Of a DNA stretch of 64,000 nt, positions 51,425 to 60,511 are shown one piece after another. Below the pieces are notes generated by a model, which was not told the origin of the DNA, made no database searches, and saw nothing but the letters and a program-made list of their open reading frames with translations. The first letter of the stretch is position 1; each line of letters starts with the position of its first letter. Source of the DNA: Nitrospirillum amazonense (GTDB lineage Bacteria; Pseudomonadota; Alphaproteobacteria; Azospirillales; Azospirillaceae); assembly GCF_007828045.1 (NCBI RefSeq), contig NZ_VITN01000020.1:1-64000 (forward strand). The letters run 5' to 3'. Made by a program: the position numbers and the translations under genes.

Positions 51425-53554
51425 TCAGCGGGTCACGATACCCAGTTCGGCGAAGGCCACCTGGCCCTCGCCCCCCGCGGCGCGGGTAATTTCCAACCGC
51501 AGGAAGCGACCGGTGCGCACCTCGGGCAACATCACGCGCTGCTCACCCGTGTTGGCGGCGATGTTGGCGAACTCCCCAACCGCCGCCGGCCCCCAGGTCT
51601 TGCCGTCGGCGCTGACCTGGAAGCGGTAGTCGCCCGGCGCGCCCACCCCCGGGGGACGTTGGCCCGCCGGCAGCAGGGTGAGGCCCTTCAGCGGGCGCAT
51701 GGCCCCCAAATCCACCACGACCTCATGGGGCAAGGCCCGCCCGGCGGTGACCCACAGGCTGCCGGGGTCCTCATCGATGAGCGCCTCTGCCCCCGGCGCC
51801 GTGGCCGACACCACCCGCCAGTCCGCCTTGGATACGTCGAACCGGCGCATGGCCACGCCACTGCTGGCACCGGTGCGTGGCAGGTGGCAGATGGCCTGGA
51901 CGACACCCCCGTCCGGCAAGGGGAAGGGGTCCTGGTAGAGGGGGGAGCGCAGGGTCGGAACCTCGCCATCGGTGGTGTAGTGCAGGGTGGCGCCCGGAAT
52001 GTCGCTGGATAGCACGACCAGGCCGCGGCGGTCGCGGCGGATGCCCGGCTCCTCCACCAGGTCGGGCAGGCGGAACAACGCCACCTCGCGAAGGGCCGGG
52101 CAAGCGTCCGCGTCCAGGATGCGCAGGCGCAGGCGGGTGGTGGCGACCGGGGCGGTCAGACGCACCAGGCGCTGGCTGCCGATGGCGGTGTGGCGGGCGA
52201 GTTCCACCCAGCTGCCCGGACCGTCGTCCCAAACCTCCAGCGTGAAGGCCCCAATCCGCTGGCCCAACGGCAAATATTCGCGCAGGCGCACGACGTTGAA
52301 GCTACGCGCCTGGGGCCATTCCAGTGTCAGGTCGGCAACGTGGGCCGCATCCGGCGGCGCCCAATAGCTGTCCGGCCGCCCGTCCAGGACGTTGCCGGGG
52401 TCGAAGCCGGGCCCGCGCACGGCGTTGGCCTGGACCGTGGCTCCCTGGGCCAGATCGGTGCCAAAGGTCTCGCGCAGCACGTCGCCCCAGCCCTTCAGCA
52501 CAGCCGCGTCATGGTCCGGGATGCGGCCGCGCCGGTCCGGGGGCAGGTTCAGGATCAGGTTGGCGCCCCGGCCGACGGACTCAAAATAGATCCGCGTCAG
52601 GCGCCCCACCGACTTCACGTCGGCATCCTCGCGCGCATGCCAGAACCAGCCGGGCCGCAGGGAAACGTCCACTTCCGCCGGGCGCCAGTGCGTCCCCCCG
52701 CGCACGCCACGCTCCCCAATCTCCTGGGTGTAGGGGGCGTCGCCCACCGTGGCGCGGCAGGGGTCGCCAGCGTACCCTTCCTCATTGCCAACCCAGCGCG
52801 CATCGGCGCCCCAAGGCCCATGGGCGTCGCGGCCCCAATTGCCCCAGATGACGGCGTCCGGTTGGTATTGCCGTACCAGGGCCCAGGTGTTGGTCCAGTC
52901 GTAATAGCTTTCGGCGTCGATGGAGCGCTTCTCCCGCGCCCCGCCGTAAAAGCCGTCGCCCCCGTTGGCGCCGTCGAACCACATCTCGAACAGGGGACCG
53001 TAGCCCGTCAGCAGCTCCCGCAGCTGGTTGCGGTAATAGGTGATGTAGGCGGGCCGGCCATAGTCCGCGTGGTTGCGATCCCAGGGGGAAAGGTAGAGGC
53101 CGAACCGCAGGCCGGCCCGGCGGCAGGCGGCCGCCATCTCCCCCACGATGTCGCCCTGCCCGTTCTTGTAGGGGCTGTTGCGGATGCAGTGCTCGGTATA
53201 CCGCGTGCGCCAGAGGCAGAAGCCGTCATGGTGCTTGGCGGTCAGGATCAGGCCCGTCAAGCCCGCCGCCTTGGCGGCCCCGGCGATCTGATCGGCGCTG
53301 AAGTCCGTGGGGTTGAACAGGGCCGGCGATTCATCGCCATAGCCCCATTCCCGGTCGGTGAAGGTGTTGATGCTGAAATGGACGAAGGCGTAGGCCGCCA
53401 TTTCATGCCAGGCCAACTGCCGTGCCGTCGGCACCGCCCCCCAGGGTTGAGGCGCCGGCACCTGCCCCGCCGAGGCGCCCAGCAGGGAAAGCGCGCTGGA
53501 GGCGGCACCGGTCGCCAGGACAGCACGGCGCGACGGCAGGAACGGGCGGGACAT
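51425..53554 (-). CDS. GH29-B type alpha-L-fucosidase with C-terminal discoidin-like domains
   Basis: The 709-residue enzyme has a twin-arginine signal (LPSRRAVLATGAASSALSLL) and a GH29 barrel with AYAFVHFSINTFTDREWG, ILTAKHHDGFCLW, LYLSPWDRNH and the nucleophile Asp in LFEMWFDGANGG, the pattern of GH29 subfamily B (alpha-1,3/1,4-fucosidases). After the barrel come an F5/8C-like domain (about 380-510), a chitobiase-type segment (GATLHYTTDGEVPTLRSPLY) and a second F5/8C-like domain to the C-terminus. I use the ATG at 53554 (GGGGAG eight bases upstream). It is convergent with the unknown secreted protein (5 bp apart) and has its own upstream dyad. Confidence 0.91.
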   Translation of the reverse strand: MSRPFLPSRRAVLATGAASSALSLLGASAGQVPAPQPWGAVPTARQLAWHEMAAYAFVHFSINTFTDREWGYGDESPALFNPTDFSADQIAGAAKAAGLTGLILTAKHHDGFCLWRTRYTEHCIRNSPYKNGQGDIVGEMAAACRRAGLRFGLYLSPWDRNHADYGRPAYITYYRNQLRELLTGYGPLFEMWFDGANGGDGFYGGAREKRSIDAESYYDWTNTWALVRQYQPDAVIWGNWGRDAHGPWGADARWVGNEEGYAGDPCRATVGDAPYTQEIGERGVRGGTHWRPAEVDVSLRPGWFWHAREDADVKSVGRLTRIYFESVGRGANLILNLPPDRRGRIPDHDAAVLKGWGDVLRETFGTDLAQGATVQANAVRGPGFDPGNVLDGRPDSYWAPPDAAHVADLTLEWPQARSFNVVRLREYLPLGQRIGAFTLEVWDDGPGSWVELARHTAIGSQRLVRLTAPVATTRLRLRILDADACPALREVALFRLPDLVEEPGIRRDRRGLVVLSSDIPGATLHYTTDGEVPTLRSPLYQDPFPLPDGGVVQAICHLPRTGASSGVAMRRFDVSKADWRVVSATAPGAEALIDEDPGSLWVTAGRALPHEVVVDLGAMRPLKGLTLLPAGQRPPGVGAPGDYRFQVSADGKTWGPAAVGEFANIAANTGEQRVMLPEVRTGRFLRLEITRAAGGEGQVAFAELGIVTR

Positions 53555-53577
53555 CGGCAGGCTCCCCGGCATGGCTT

Positions 53578-53608
53578 ATCATTAATGAAACTGAATTAAA
53601 TTAATGAT
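53578..53608. promoter_or_regulatory. Inverted repeat upstream of the GH29-B gene
   Basis: ATCATTAAT (53578-53586) and ATTAATGAT (53600-53608) are exact reverse complements around a 13-base AT-rich spacer. The dyad starts 23 bp upstream of the GH29-B start and lies just after the GH92 stop, so it is a likely operator over the GH29-B promoter. Confidence 0.6.
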
Positions 53609-53635
53609 GCCATGCCTGCGGAAGCGTTTAAAGAC

Positions 53636-55975
53636 CTAAACCCGCGTGGCGGTGAAGGACGGCGGCCGGTCCTCCGCCGCGGCACCGAAGCCGGGGTTGG
53701 GCTTGGGTCCCATGGTGAAGATCAGGCGGCCGCCCTGCACCAGATCGGCATGGCGGATCCAGGTGCGGCTGTAAGGCTTGCCCTGCCAGGTGACCGACTG
53801 GATGTAGGGACTGTCCGGGGCGTTGCCGGCGGCCTCGATGGTCAGGGTCCGCCCCTCGCCCACCGTCACCTCCACCCGGTCGAACAGGGGGGAGCCGAAG
53901 ACGTAGAGGGGGGTAACGGGATCGACGGCGTACAGGCCCAGCGCGCTCATCAGGTACCAGGCGCTCATCTGACCGCAATCCTCATTGCCGGCCAGGCCGT
54001 CGGGATCCGCCCGGTACATGGTCTTCAGCAGGCTACGCACACGCGCCTGGGTCTTATGGTGGGCACCGGCGTAGGCGTAGAGATAGGCGATGTGGTGGCT
54101 GGGCTCATTGCCATGGGCGTACTGGCCCACCAGGCCCGCGATGTCCGGCGGCGCGTCGTCCGGCAGCTCGGAGCTGGTGGTGAACAGCTCATCCAGCTTG
54201 CGCTCGAACGCCGCCGGTCCGCCGAACATCTCCATATAGCCATAGATGTCATGCTGGTTCAGGAAGGTGGCCTGCCAGGCGTTGCTTTCCGTGAAGTCGC
54301 GCCACTTGCGGCTATGGCCCATGCCGCGCGGGTCGAAGGGCTGGGCCCAGCTGCCGTCGGTGAAGCGCGGGCGCATGAAGGTCATGTCGCGGTCGAACAG
54401 GTTGCGATAGTTCAGCGAGCGCTGGCGCAGGGCCTTGGCGTCGTCCGCCGCGCCCACCGCATCGCCCAGGCGGGCGATGGCCCAGTCGTCATAGGCGTAT
54501 TCCAGCGTCTTGCTGACCGCCTCTTCCACCGTGTCGCTGGGGATATAGCCCAGGCGCCGGTATTCCGGCAGGCCGCTGGTCTGGCCCTGGAACGCCTGCT
54601 TGCGGAAAATGGGCCAGGCCGCCTTGTAATCAACGCCGGGTATGTTCTTGGCTGCCGCCTCGGCCACCACCACCGCCGAGTGCCAGCCGATCATGCAGCC
54701 CGTCTCGGTGCCCTGCAGGGGCCAGACGGGCGGGCCGGCGGGGCTTTCCTCCGCCATGCGCACCAGCCCACCGACGATGTCGCCCACGCGGCCGGGCGGT
54801 TGGGCCAGGGTGAACAGCGGATGCAGGGCGCGATAGGTGTCCCACAGCGAATATGTGGAGTAGTTGTTGGCCCCCGCCGGCAACTGGCGCACCGTGCTGT
54901 CCATGGCGCGGTAGCGGCCATCCACGTCGCTGAACAGCGTGGGCGCCAGCAGGGCATGGTAGAGGGCGGTGTAGAAAATGGTGAGGTCGGCGGCATCACC
55001 CCCCTTGGTGACCGCCAGGCGGCCCAGCTCCGCCTCCCACGCCGCGGTCGCCGCCGCCCGCACGCCGTCGAAGTCCCAGCCCGGAATTTCGGTGTCCAGG
55101 TTGCGCAGGGCGCCGTCGATGTCCACGGCCGACAGGCCCACCTTGACCAGCAGCGGGCCGCCGTGGGCGTCCGGCAGGTCCAGCACGCACTTCAGCGCCG
55201 CCCCCTCCACCGCCTGCGCGCCCTCCGGCATGGCATGGTCGTTGCTGTAGAACCGCGCGCCGGCGAAGGGGCGCGACAGCTTCATCGCGAAGTAGATGAC
55301 CCGCCCCTGCCCCCATTGATGGACATGACGGCCGCCCACCAGCGTGTCCTTGCCCATTAGGCGCAGCGAGGCGCCGGTGATGCGGGTGACGGAGCCGGCG
55401 GGGTCCTGGAAACCGTGGGCGAAGTCGATCAGCAGGTGCGCCCCGGCCGCGTCGGGGAAGCGGTAACGGTGCAGGCCCGCCCGCGCCGTGGCCGTCAACT
55501 CCGCGTCGATGCCGCTGTCCTTCAGCCGCACCCGGTAATAGCCCGGCGTCGCCTGCTCATCGGCATGGTCGAAGCGGGCGCGGTACCCTTCATCCGGGCC
55601 CTCCAGCGTGCCGGGGTCCAGGCGCACAGGCCCCACCCGGGGCACCACCAGCACGTCCAGCATGTCACCCACGCCGGTGCCGCTGAGATGGGTGTGGGAG
55701 AAGCCCAGAAGGCTGCGATCCTGGATGTGATAGCCGGAGCACGCGTCCCAGCCGGCGGTGTTGGTGTCGGGGCTCAGCTGCACCATGCCGAAGGGCACGG
55801 TGGCGCCGGGATAGGTGTGGCCATGGCCGCCGGTGCCGATGAAGGGATCGACATGGCGGCAGAAGCCCGCGCCGGCTTTCGGCCCTGTGCCGGCGAACGC
55901 AACGCCGACACCACCCGCCAGCGGCACCAGGGCCGTGGCGGCCACACCGCCCAGCAGGTCACGCCGTGTCATCAT
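53636..55975 (-). CDS. GH92 alpha-mannosidase, second copy (Tat-type signal)
   Basis: The 779-residue protein is a paralogue of the GH92 at 22933-25254 and matches it along the full length, including VDPFIGTGGHGHTYPGATVP, GFSHTHLSGTGVGDMLDVLV, WPLQGTETGCMIGWHSAVVV and GNEDCGQMSAWYLMSALGLY. It has a twin-arginine signal (MTRRDLLGGVAATALVPLAG). GGAGGG precedes the first of two ATG codons at 55975. It follows the second GH125 gene in the second receptor module. Different linkage preference (alpha-1,2 versus alpha-1,3) between the two copies would explain keeping both. Confidence 0.93.
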   Translation of the reverse strand: MMTRRDLLGGVAATALVPLAGGVGVAFAGTGPKAGAGFCRHVDPFIGTGGHGHTYPGATVPFGMVQLSPDTNTAGWDACSGYHIQDRSLLGFSHTHLSGTGVGDMLDVLVVPRVGPVRLDPGTLEGPDEGYRARFDHADEQATPGYYRVRLKDSGIDAELTATARAGLHRYRFPDAAGAHLLIDFAHGFQDPAGSVTRITGASLRLMGKDTLVGGRHVHQWGQGRVIYFAMKLSRPFAGARFYSNDHAMPEGAQAVEGAALKCVLDLPDAHGGPLLVKVGLSAVDIDGALRNLDTEIPGWDFDGVRAAATAAWEAELGRLAVTKGGDAADLTIFYTALYHALLAPTLFSDVDGRYRAMDSTVRQLPAGANNYSTYSLWDTYRALHPLFTLAQPPGRVGDIVGGLVRMAEESPAGPPVWPLQGTETGCMIGWHSAVVVAEAAAKNIPGVDYKAAWPIFRKQAFQGQTSGLPEYRRLGYIPSDTVEEAVSKTLEYAYDDWAIARLGDAVGAADDAKALRQRSLNYRNLFDRDMTFMRPRFTDGSWAQPFDPRGMGHSRKWRDFTESNAWQATFLNQHDIYGYMEMFGGPAAFERKLDELFTTSSELPDDAPPDIAGLVGQYAHGNEPSHHIAYLYAYAGAHHKTQARVRSLLKTMYRADPDGLAGNEDCGQMSAWYLMSALGLYAVDPVTPLYVFGSPLFDRVEVTVGEGRTLTIEAAGNAPDSPYIQSVTWQGKPYSRTWIRHADLVQGGRLIFTMGPKPNPGFGAAAEDRPPSFTATRV

Positions 55976-56001
55976 GGAAAAAGCCCTCCGTCAACGCCGG
56001 C

Positions 56002-57441
56002 TCAGGTCAAAGGTTGGCGCAGCAGCGCCGGCTTGCGCGCCATCAGGTTCAGGATCAGTTCGCCGAACAGGCTGTTGGCCCAGGCGAACCAGGGTCGGGT
56101 GAAATGGCCGGGATCGTCCTGGCCGAAGGCTTCGTGCATGAAGCCGGTGCCGGCGTGCGTACCCTTCAGCCACAGCAGGCACTGGTGGATTTCCGCGTCG
56201 TCGTCGCTGGTCAGGGCACGCACGATCAGGGACATGGGCCAGATCATGCCCAACCCCACATGCGGCCCGCCCACACCCTCCGCCGCGCGGCCCCGGAAGA
56301 AATAGGGGTTGCGGCCGCTGAGCACCCGTTGCCGGGTGCGGCGGTACAACGGGTCCCCAGCGTCGCAGCAGCCAAGGTAGGGCAGGCCCAGCAGGCTGGG
56401 CACGTTGGCGTCGTCCAGGAACAGGGCGTTGCCGTAGCCGTCGACCTCATAGGCCCATACGTCTTGGCCTTCCCCGTCCGTCATGCGGCCATGCCGCGCC
56501 AAGGCCGTCGCCACGGTGTCGGCAAGGCTATGGCAGGCGTTGGCCAGGGCGGCGTCGCCATGGATGGCCTGCGCCATGTCGGCCAGCTGGCGCAGGCTGG
56601 CCACGGCGAACAGGTTGGCGGGGACGAGGAAAGGCAGCACGCAGGCGTCGTCCGAGGGCCGGAACATGGAATGGATCAGCCCGACCTTGGCCGTGGGCGC
56701 GCCGTAGCCGTCCAGCGGCAGCGTGTCGCTGGGCGTCTCGCTGGCGCGCTGGAAGCGGTAGGGCCCGGGGCCGTCCAGCCGCTGCTGCTCACGGAAGGTG
56801 CGCACCACCTGGGCCATGGCTTGGCGCCAGGCGGCGTCGAAGGGGACGATGTCACCCGTCGCCCGCCAATAGCCGTGGGACAGGCGGATGACGTGGCACA
56901 GGCTGTCCACCTCCCACTTCCGCTCGGCCACCCCAGGCTTCATCTCCGTCATGTCCTCCTTGGCCCAGCTCAAGGGCGTGGCGGCGTCGGTGTCGCGGCT
57001 GAAGGCGTTGGCGTAGGGATCGATCAGGATGCAGCGCGCCTGGCGGCGGATCAGCCCCTGGTAGAGGTGGCGCAGGGCCGCGTCCCGCCGCGCCAGTGGC
57101 AGGTAGGGCCACACCTGGGCGGAACTGTCGCGCAGCCACAGGCAGGGGATGTCGCCGGTAATGACGAAGGCGTCGGGTCCGCCATCCAGGGTGCCCAGGG
57201 ACACCGTGGTGTCCAGCGTATTGGGATAGCAGTTCTGGAACAGCCAGTAGAGTTCCGGGTCGGCGATGGCGGCGCGGGCATCCCGTATCACCGCCTCCAC
57301 CGCCGGGCTCGCGCAGCCCCGGGCGGCGGGTGCGGGGCGCCGGCCGGCCAGGGAGGGCGCGCCGGCGGCGCGAAGCGGGCCCGACAGGCCCATGCCCACG
57401 CCGGCCACGGCCATAGTCAACACATCTCGGCGGTTAGGCAT
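56002..57441 (-). CDS. GH125 exo-alpha-1,6-mannosidase, second copy (Tat-type signal)
   Basis: The 479-residue enzyme is a paralogue of the GH125 at 27220-28653, sharing NTLDTTVSLGTLDG, FVITGDIPCLWLRDSSAQVW, QARCILIDPYANAF, AERKWEVDSLCHVIRLSHGY and NVPSLLGLPYLGCC. The N-terminus carries a twin-arginine signal (PNRRDVLTMAVAGVGMGL). I start at the ATG at 57441 where the signal begins; the upstream 30 codons look non-coding and overlap an intercistronic hairpin. It lies between the third TonB-dependent receptor and the second GH92, all on the minus strand. Confidence 0.92.
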   Translation of the reverse strand: MPNRRDVLTMAVAGVGMGLSGPLRAAGAPSLAGRRPAPAARGCASPAVEAVIRDARAAIADPELYWLFQNCYPNTLDTTVSLGTLDGGPDAFVITGDIPCLWLRDSSAQVWPYLPLARRDAALRHLYQGLIRRQARCILIDPYANAFSRDTDAATPLSWAKEDMTEMKPGVAERKWEVDSLCHVIRLSHGYWRATGDIVPFDAAWRQAMAQVVRTFREQQRLDGPGPYRFQRASETPSDTLPLDGYGAPTAKVGLIHSMFRPSDDACVLPFLVPANLFAVASLRQLADMAQAIHGDAALANACHSLADTVATALARHGRMTDGEGQDVWAYEVDGYGNALFLDDANVPSLLGLPYLGCCDAGDPLYRRTRQRVLSGRNPYFFRGRAAEGVGGPHVGLGMIWPMSLIVRALTSDDDAEIHQCLLWLKGTHAGTGFMHEAFGQDDPGHFTRPWFAWANSLFGELILNLMARKPALLRQPLT

Positions 57442-57511
57442 CCACGTCCCATGTCTGGGGCCCGTAAAAGGACGGGCCGGTTCCGCCGGCCTCACCTCGG
57501 CAGAATAGGGA

Positions 57512-57540
57512 AAGGTCCTGGTGATCGCCACCGGGACCTT
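57512..57540 (-). terminator. Intercistronic hairpin between receptor and GH125 genes
   Basis: A 12-bp stem (57512-57523 with 57529-57540, one G-U-type mismatch) and a 5-base loop follow the receptor stop on the minus strand. There is no U-run, so partial termination or mRNA end protection is likelier than full termination. Its placement mirrors the terminator at 39214-39254. Confidence 0.55.
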
Positions 57541-57556
57541 CCGTCCTGGATTTGGA

Positions 57557-60511
57557 TCAGTAACTGTACTTCATGCTGAGCAGGATGGTGCGCCCGGTAT
57601 CCACGATATCGGAAATCGCCAGGCTCTCCTTGCCGATATGCGACCAGTAGGAAATATCGTCGAACAGGTTCGACACCGAAACGTCGGCCCGGACGCCATA
57701 GCCGAAATCGTAGCCGGCATGAAGGTCCACCCGCTGCACCGGTCGGATCCACAGATCATCCCAGCTGCCGCCCAGGCCCAGGTAATCATACTGGGTCACA
57801 TAGGCGCCGGTGTAATGGTAGATCAGGTCCAGGGTGAAACCGTCCTTTTCATAGAAGGCCTCGATATTGGCCATCCATTCCGGGGCGTTTTGAATGCGCT
57901 CGTTGGGGTCCAGACCCGGCGCCTTGGTATCGACCGAGGTCCATTGCCGGGTGAGGTTGGCGCCGATGCCGAAGCCGTCGAACGGGGCCGGCATGTCCTG
58001 GAATTTCTGTCGGGCGGAAAGTTCGATGCCATAGACTTGGCCGTCGCCGCCGTTGGTGGGGTGGTGGAAGATCACCGAACCGCTGTTTGCCACCGCCGGA
58101 TTGCTGTAGGTGCTGCCGTTGTCATAGATGTAGTTGGACAACTGCTTGGCGTAGCCCGCCACCACCAGGGTGCCGCCGTGGCCGCTGTCCCACTGGCCGG
58201 AGACGTCGTAATTGACGGCGGTGATGGCCTTCAGGTTGGGGTTGCCCTCGGTGATGGTGGTGACACCGTTGGAGATGCTGGTCTGCGACCCGCCGCCCAG
58301 CTGCACGAAGGGCGGGCGGGTGTAGCTGGTCCAGATGGCCGCGCGGTAGACCGAATTGTCGTCGGGCCGGTAGTTGGCGAAGATGCTGGGCAGAGGTTCG
58401 TTGTAGTGGGTGGAGTTATAGCCCCAGTGGCCGGCCAGCTCATTGCCGTCGGCATCGTGCGGCGTCACCCAGAAGGTGTTGTGGATGGAGGTGTGCTCGA
58501 AGCGGAAACCAGGGACGATTTCCAGATCGTTGAATTTCAGGTTGGCCATGACGTAGGCCGCTGAAACCGCCTCGGTACCCTTCTGCGTGTTGCAGTTCCA
58601 ATTGTTGATGTACAGGCTGCTGCAGCTGTCCAGATTCCCCGGATAGGCATAGGTATTGTAGAGGCGGAACAGTGCCGCTTGGTTGATGATGGGCACCGAC
58701 CAGTTGTAGATGCCCGGATAAACCGAGGAGTAGTTGCCGCTGATGATGCCGAGCGAACCAAAAGTGCGGCCGTCATCGAAGTTGCCGTTGTACCAGTCGC
58801 GGTTGGTCACCTGCCGCTCGCTGACCTGATATTTCGCGCCGAACTTGATGAACTCCAGCGGGCCGGCGTTGACGTCGTAGCGTGTATCGAACTTGCCGCC
58901 ACCCTTCACTTGGCCACTGAGCTGTGCGGTGATCTCGCCCCGGTCGCGGGCCGGCAGGCTGGCGACGTTGCCGAGCTGCGCGATGACATCCGACCCGACG
59001 AGCGGGTAGGGGAAGTCATTCACGTAAGTCGCCAGGGTGTTGTTGCCGTAGGCGAAGCCGTTGCCGCCGTTCTGGACGGAACGGGTGGAAATCTCGATGT
59101 GGTCGGGCCGGTCGTTATCACCCCAACTCATGAAGACATTGGGGCTGAAGGTCCAATTGCCCCACTTCTTTTCACCGCCCAGCTGGGCTGTCGCCAAGTC
59201 GGAATATTCAGGGTTGGTTTCATACCAGAAGCGGGTGGACAGGTACTGAATGTTGGGATGGTACAGGGCCGTGCTGCCGATCTGGTCATAGGTGACATTC
59301 ATGCCGACCAGCTGGCTCAAATTGCTGTTCTGCTGCGTCTCCGCGACCGCGTAGCTCAGGCGGAAGTAGGCGCTGGCGGTCTCGTCCGGCTGCCAGTCCG
59401 CCGAGAAGTTGCCGCCGTAGCGCTTGGTGAAGCCGGTCGAGACGCCGACGTTGAAGCCGGTGGTCTCCAGATTCTTGGCCGGGTTCAGGTTGCTGGGATT
59501 GGTGCCGTCGGCATTGGCCACGGCGAAGGCCCAGGCGTTGTCGCAGCAGGTGGTTTCCGCCACCGCGCCCATCTCGCTGTTGGCGTAGTGGCGGATGTCG
59601 TAATAGGCGCTGACATAGACGCCGAACTGGTTATCGCGGCCGAACTTGCCCGCCCCCTCGCCCGCAAGGCCGTAGCCCAGGCTGTCCTTCTTGTAATCCT
59701 GCGCCCGCGTTTCCAGCCGGCCGCTGGCGGTGAAGCTGAACATCAGCGGTTCGCTGTAATCGAAGGCCGTGGGCGTACGGAAATCGACGGTGCCGCCGAT
59801 GGCGTCGCCGTCCATGTCGGCCTTGGACGTCTTGTTGACGACGATGGTGTTCAGGCCGGACGGCGGCAGCAGGCTCAGCTGCACCTCGCGGCTGTAGGGC
59901 ATGCCCTGGGCGACGTTGGCGCCGTTGATCAGGTTGACGTTGTATTCGCCGTTCAGGCCGCGGATGGAAGTGAACATGCCTTCGCCGCGTGAGGCGGCCC
60001 CGATACCGCCCACGAAGGACTGTCCCTGGCTCATGACGTTCACGCCGGGCAGCAGGCCCAGCGCCTCGGCCACGTTGTGCACCGCCGTGTGCTCCAGGTC
60101 CGCCGCCGACATGACGTCGACGGTGTTGCTGGCGTTCATCTGCAGGCTGGAGGCCTGGTAGCGGTTGGCGGCGACGATGATCTCTTGCAGCGCCGCGGTA
60201 TAGGCCTCGAAGCTGACGGTCACCGTGCCGTCCTTGGGTACGGTCACGCGGGTCGAGCTGGTATGCAGGCCGGCCCGCGAGGCCGTCACCGTGTAGGTGC
60301 CCTCAGGCACATTGGCCAAGGTGAAGGTCCCGTCCTCGCCCGAGGCGGTGGAATAGCCAGTACCGGGAATGGTGATGGCCGTGGCGGCGAGCGGCTTACC
60401 CGTGCCCGGGTCCACGATCGTGCCAGTGATGCTACCTGCCATGGCCGGCAGCGAGAACGCCATTACCGTCGATCCCGCCAGAAGGCCAGCCCTGAATTTG
60501 CCCAGGCCCAT
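57557..60511 (-). CDS. TonB-dependent receptor with N-terminal carboxypeptidase-regulatory-like domain
   Basis: The 984-residue receptor has a signal peptide (MGLGKFRAGLLAGSTVMAFS to about residue 25) and then a ~75-residue beta-sandwich of the CarboxypepD-regulatory type (SITGTIVDPGTGKPLAATAI, GTFTLANVPEGTYTVTASRA). A TonB-box-like LQEIIVAANRYQASS, the plug (AVHNVAEALGLLPGVNVMSQ, TSIRGLNGEYNVNLING) and a long barrel follow. Such extended receptors are common for large glycans. GGGGAG supports the ATG at 60511. It heads a module with GH125 and GH92 enzymes, so mannose-rich N-glycans are a plausible ligand. Confidence 0.92.
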   Translation of the reverse strand: MGLGKFRAGLLAGSTVMAFSLPAMAGSITGTIVDPGTGKPLAATAITIPGTGYSTASGEDGTFTLANVPEGTYTVTASRAGLHTSSTRVTVPKDGTVTVSFEAYTAALQEIIVAANRYQASSLQMNASNTVDVMSAADLEHTAVHNVAEALGLLPGVNVMSQGQSFVGGIGAASRGEGMFTSIRGLNGEYNVNLINGANVAQGMPYSREVQLSLLPPSGLNTIVVNKTSKADMDGDAIGGTVDFRTPTAFDYSEPLMFSFTASGRLETRAQDYKKDSLGYGLAGEGAGKFGRDNQFGVYVSAYYDIRHYANSEMGAVAETTCCDNAWAFAVANADGTNPSNLNPAKNLETTGFNVGVSTGFTKRYGGNFSADWQPDETASAYFRLSYAVAETQQNSNLSQLVGMNVTYDQIGSTALYHPNIQYLSTRFWYETNPEYSDLATAQLGGEKKWGNWTFSPNVFMSWGDNDRPDHIEISTRSVQNGGNGFAYGNNTLATYVNDFPYPLVGSDVIAQLGNVASLPARDRGEITAQLSGQVKGGGKFDTRYDVNAGPLEFIKFGAKYQVSERQVTNRDWYNGNFDDGRTFGSLGIISGNYSSVYPGIYNWSVPIINQAALFRLYNTYAYPGNLDSCSSLYINNWNCNTQKGTEAVSAAYVMANLKFNDLEIVPGFRFEHTSIHNTFWVTPHDADGNELAGHWGYNSTHYNEPLPSIFANYRPDDNSVYRAAIWTSYTRPPFVQLGGGSQTSISNGVTTITEGNPNLKAITAVNYDVSGQWDSGHGGTLVVAGYAKQLSNYIYDNGSTYSNPAVANSGSVIFHHPTNGGDGQVYGIELSARQKFQDMPAPFDGFGIGANLTRQWTSVDTKAPGLDPNERIQNAPEWMANIEAFYEKDGFTLDLIYHYTGAYVTQYDYLGLGGSWDDLWIRPVQRVDLHAGYDFGYGVRADVSVSNLFDDISYWSHIGKESLAISDIVDTGRTILLSMKYSY

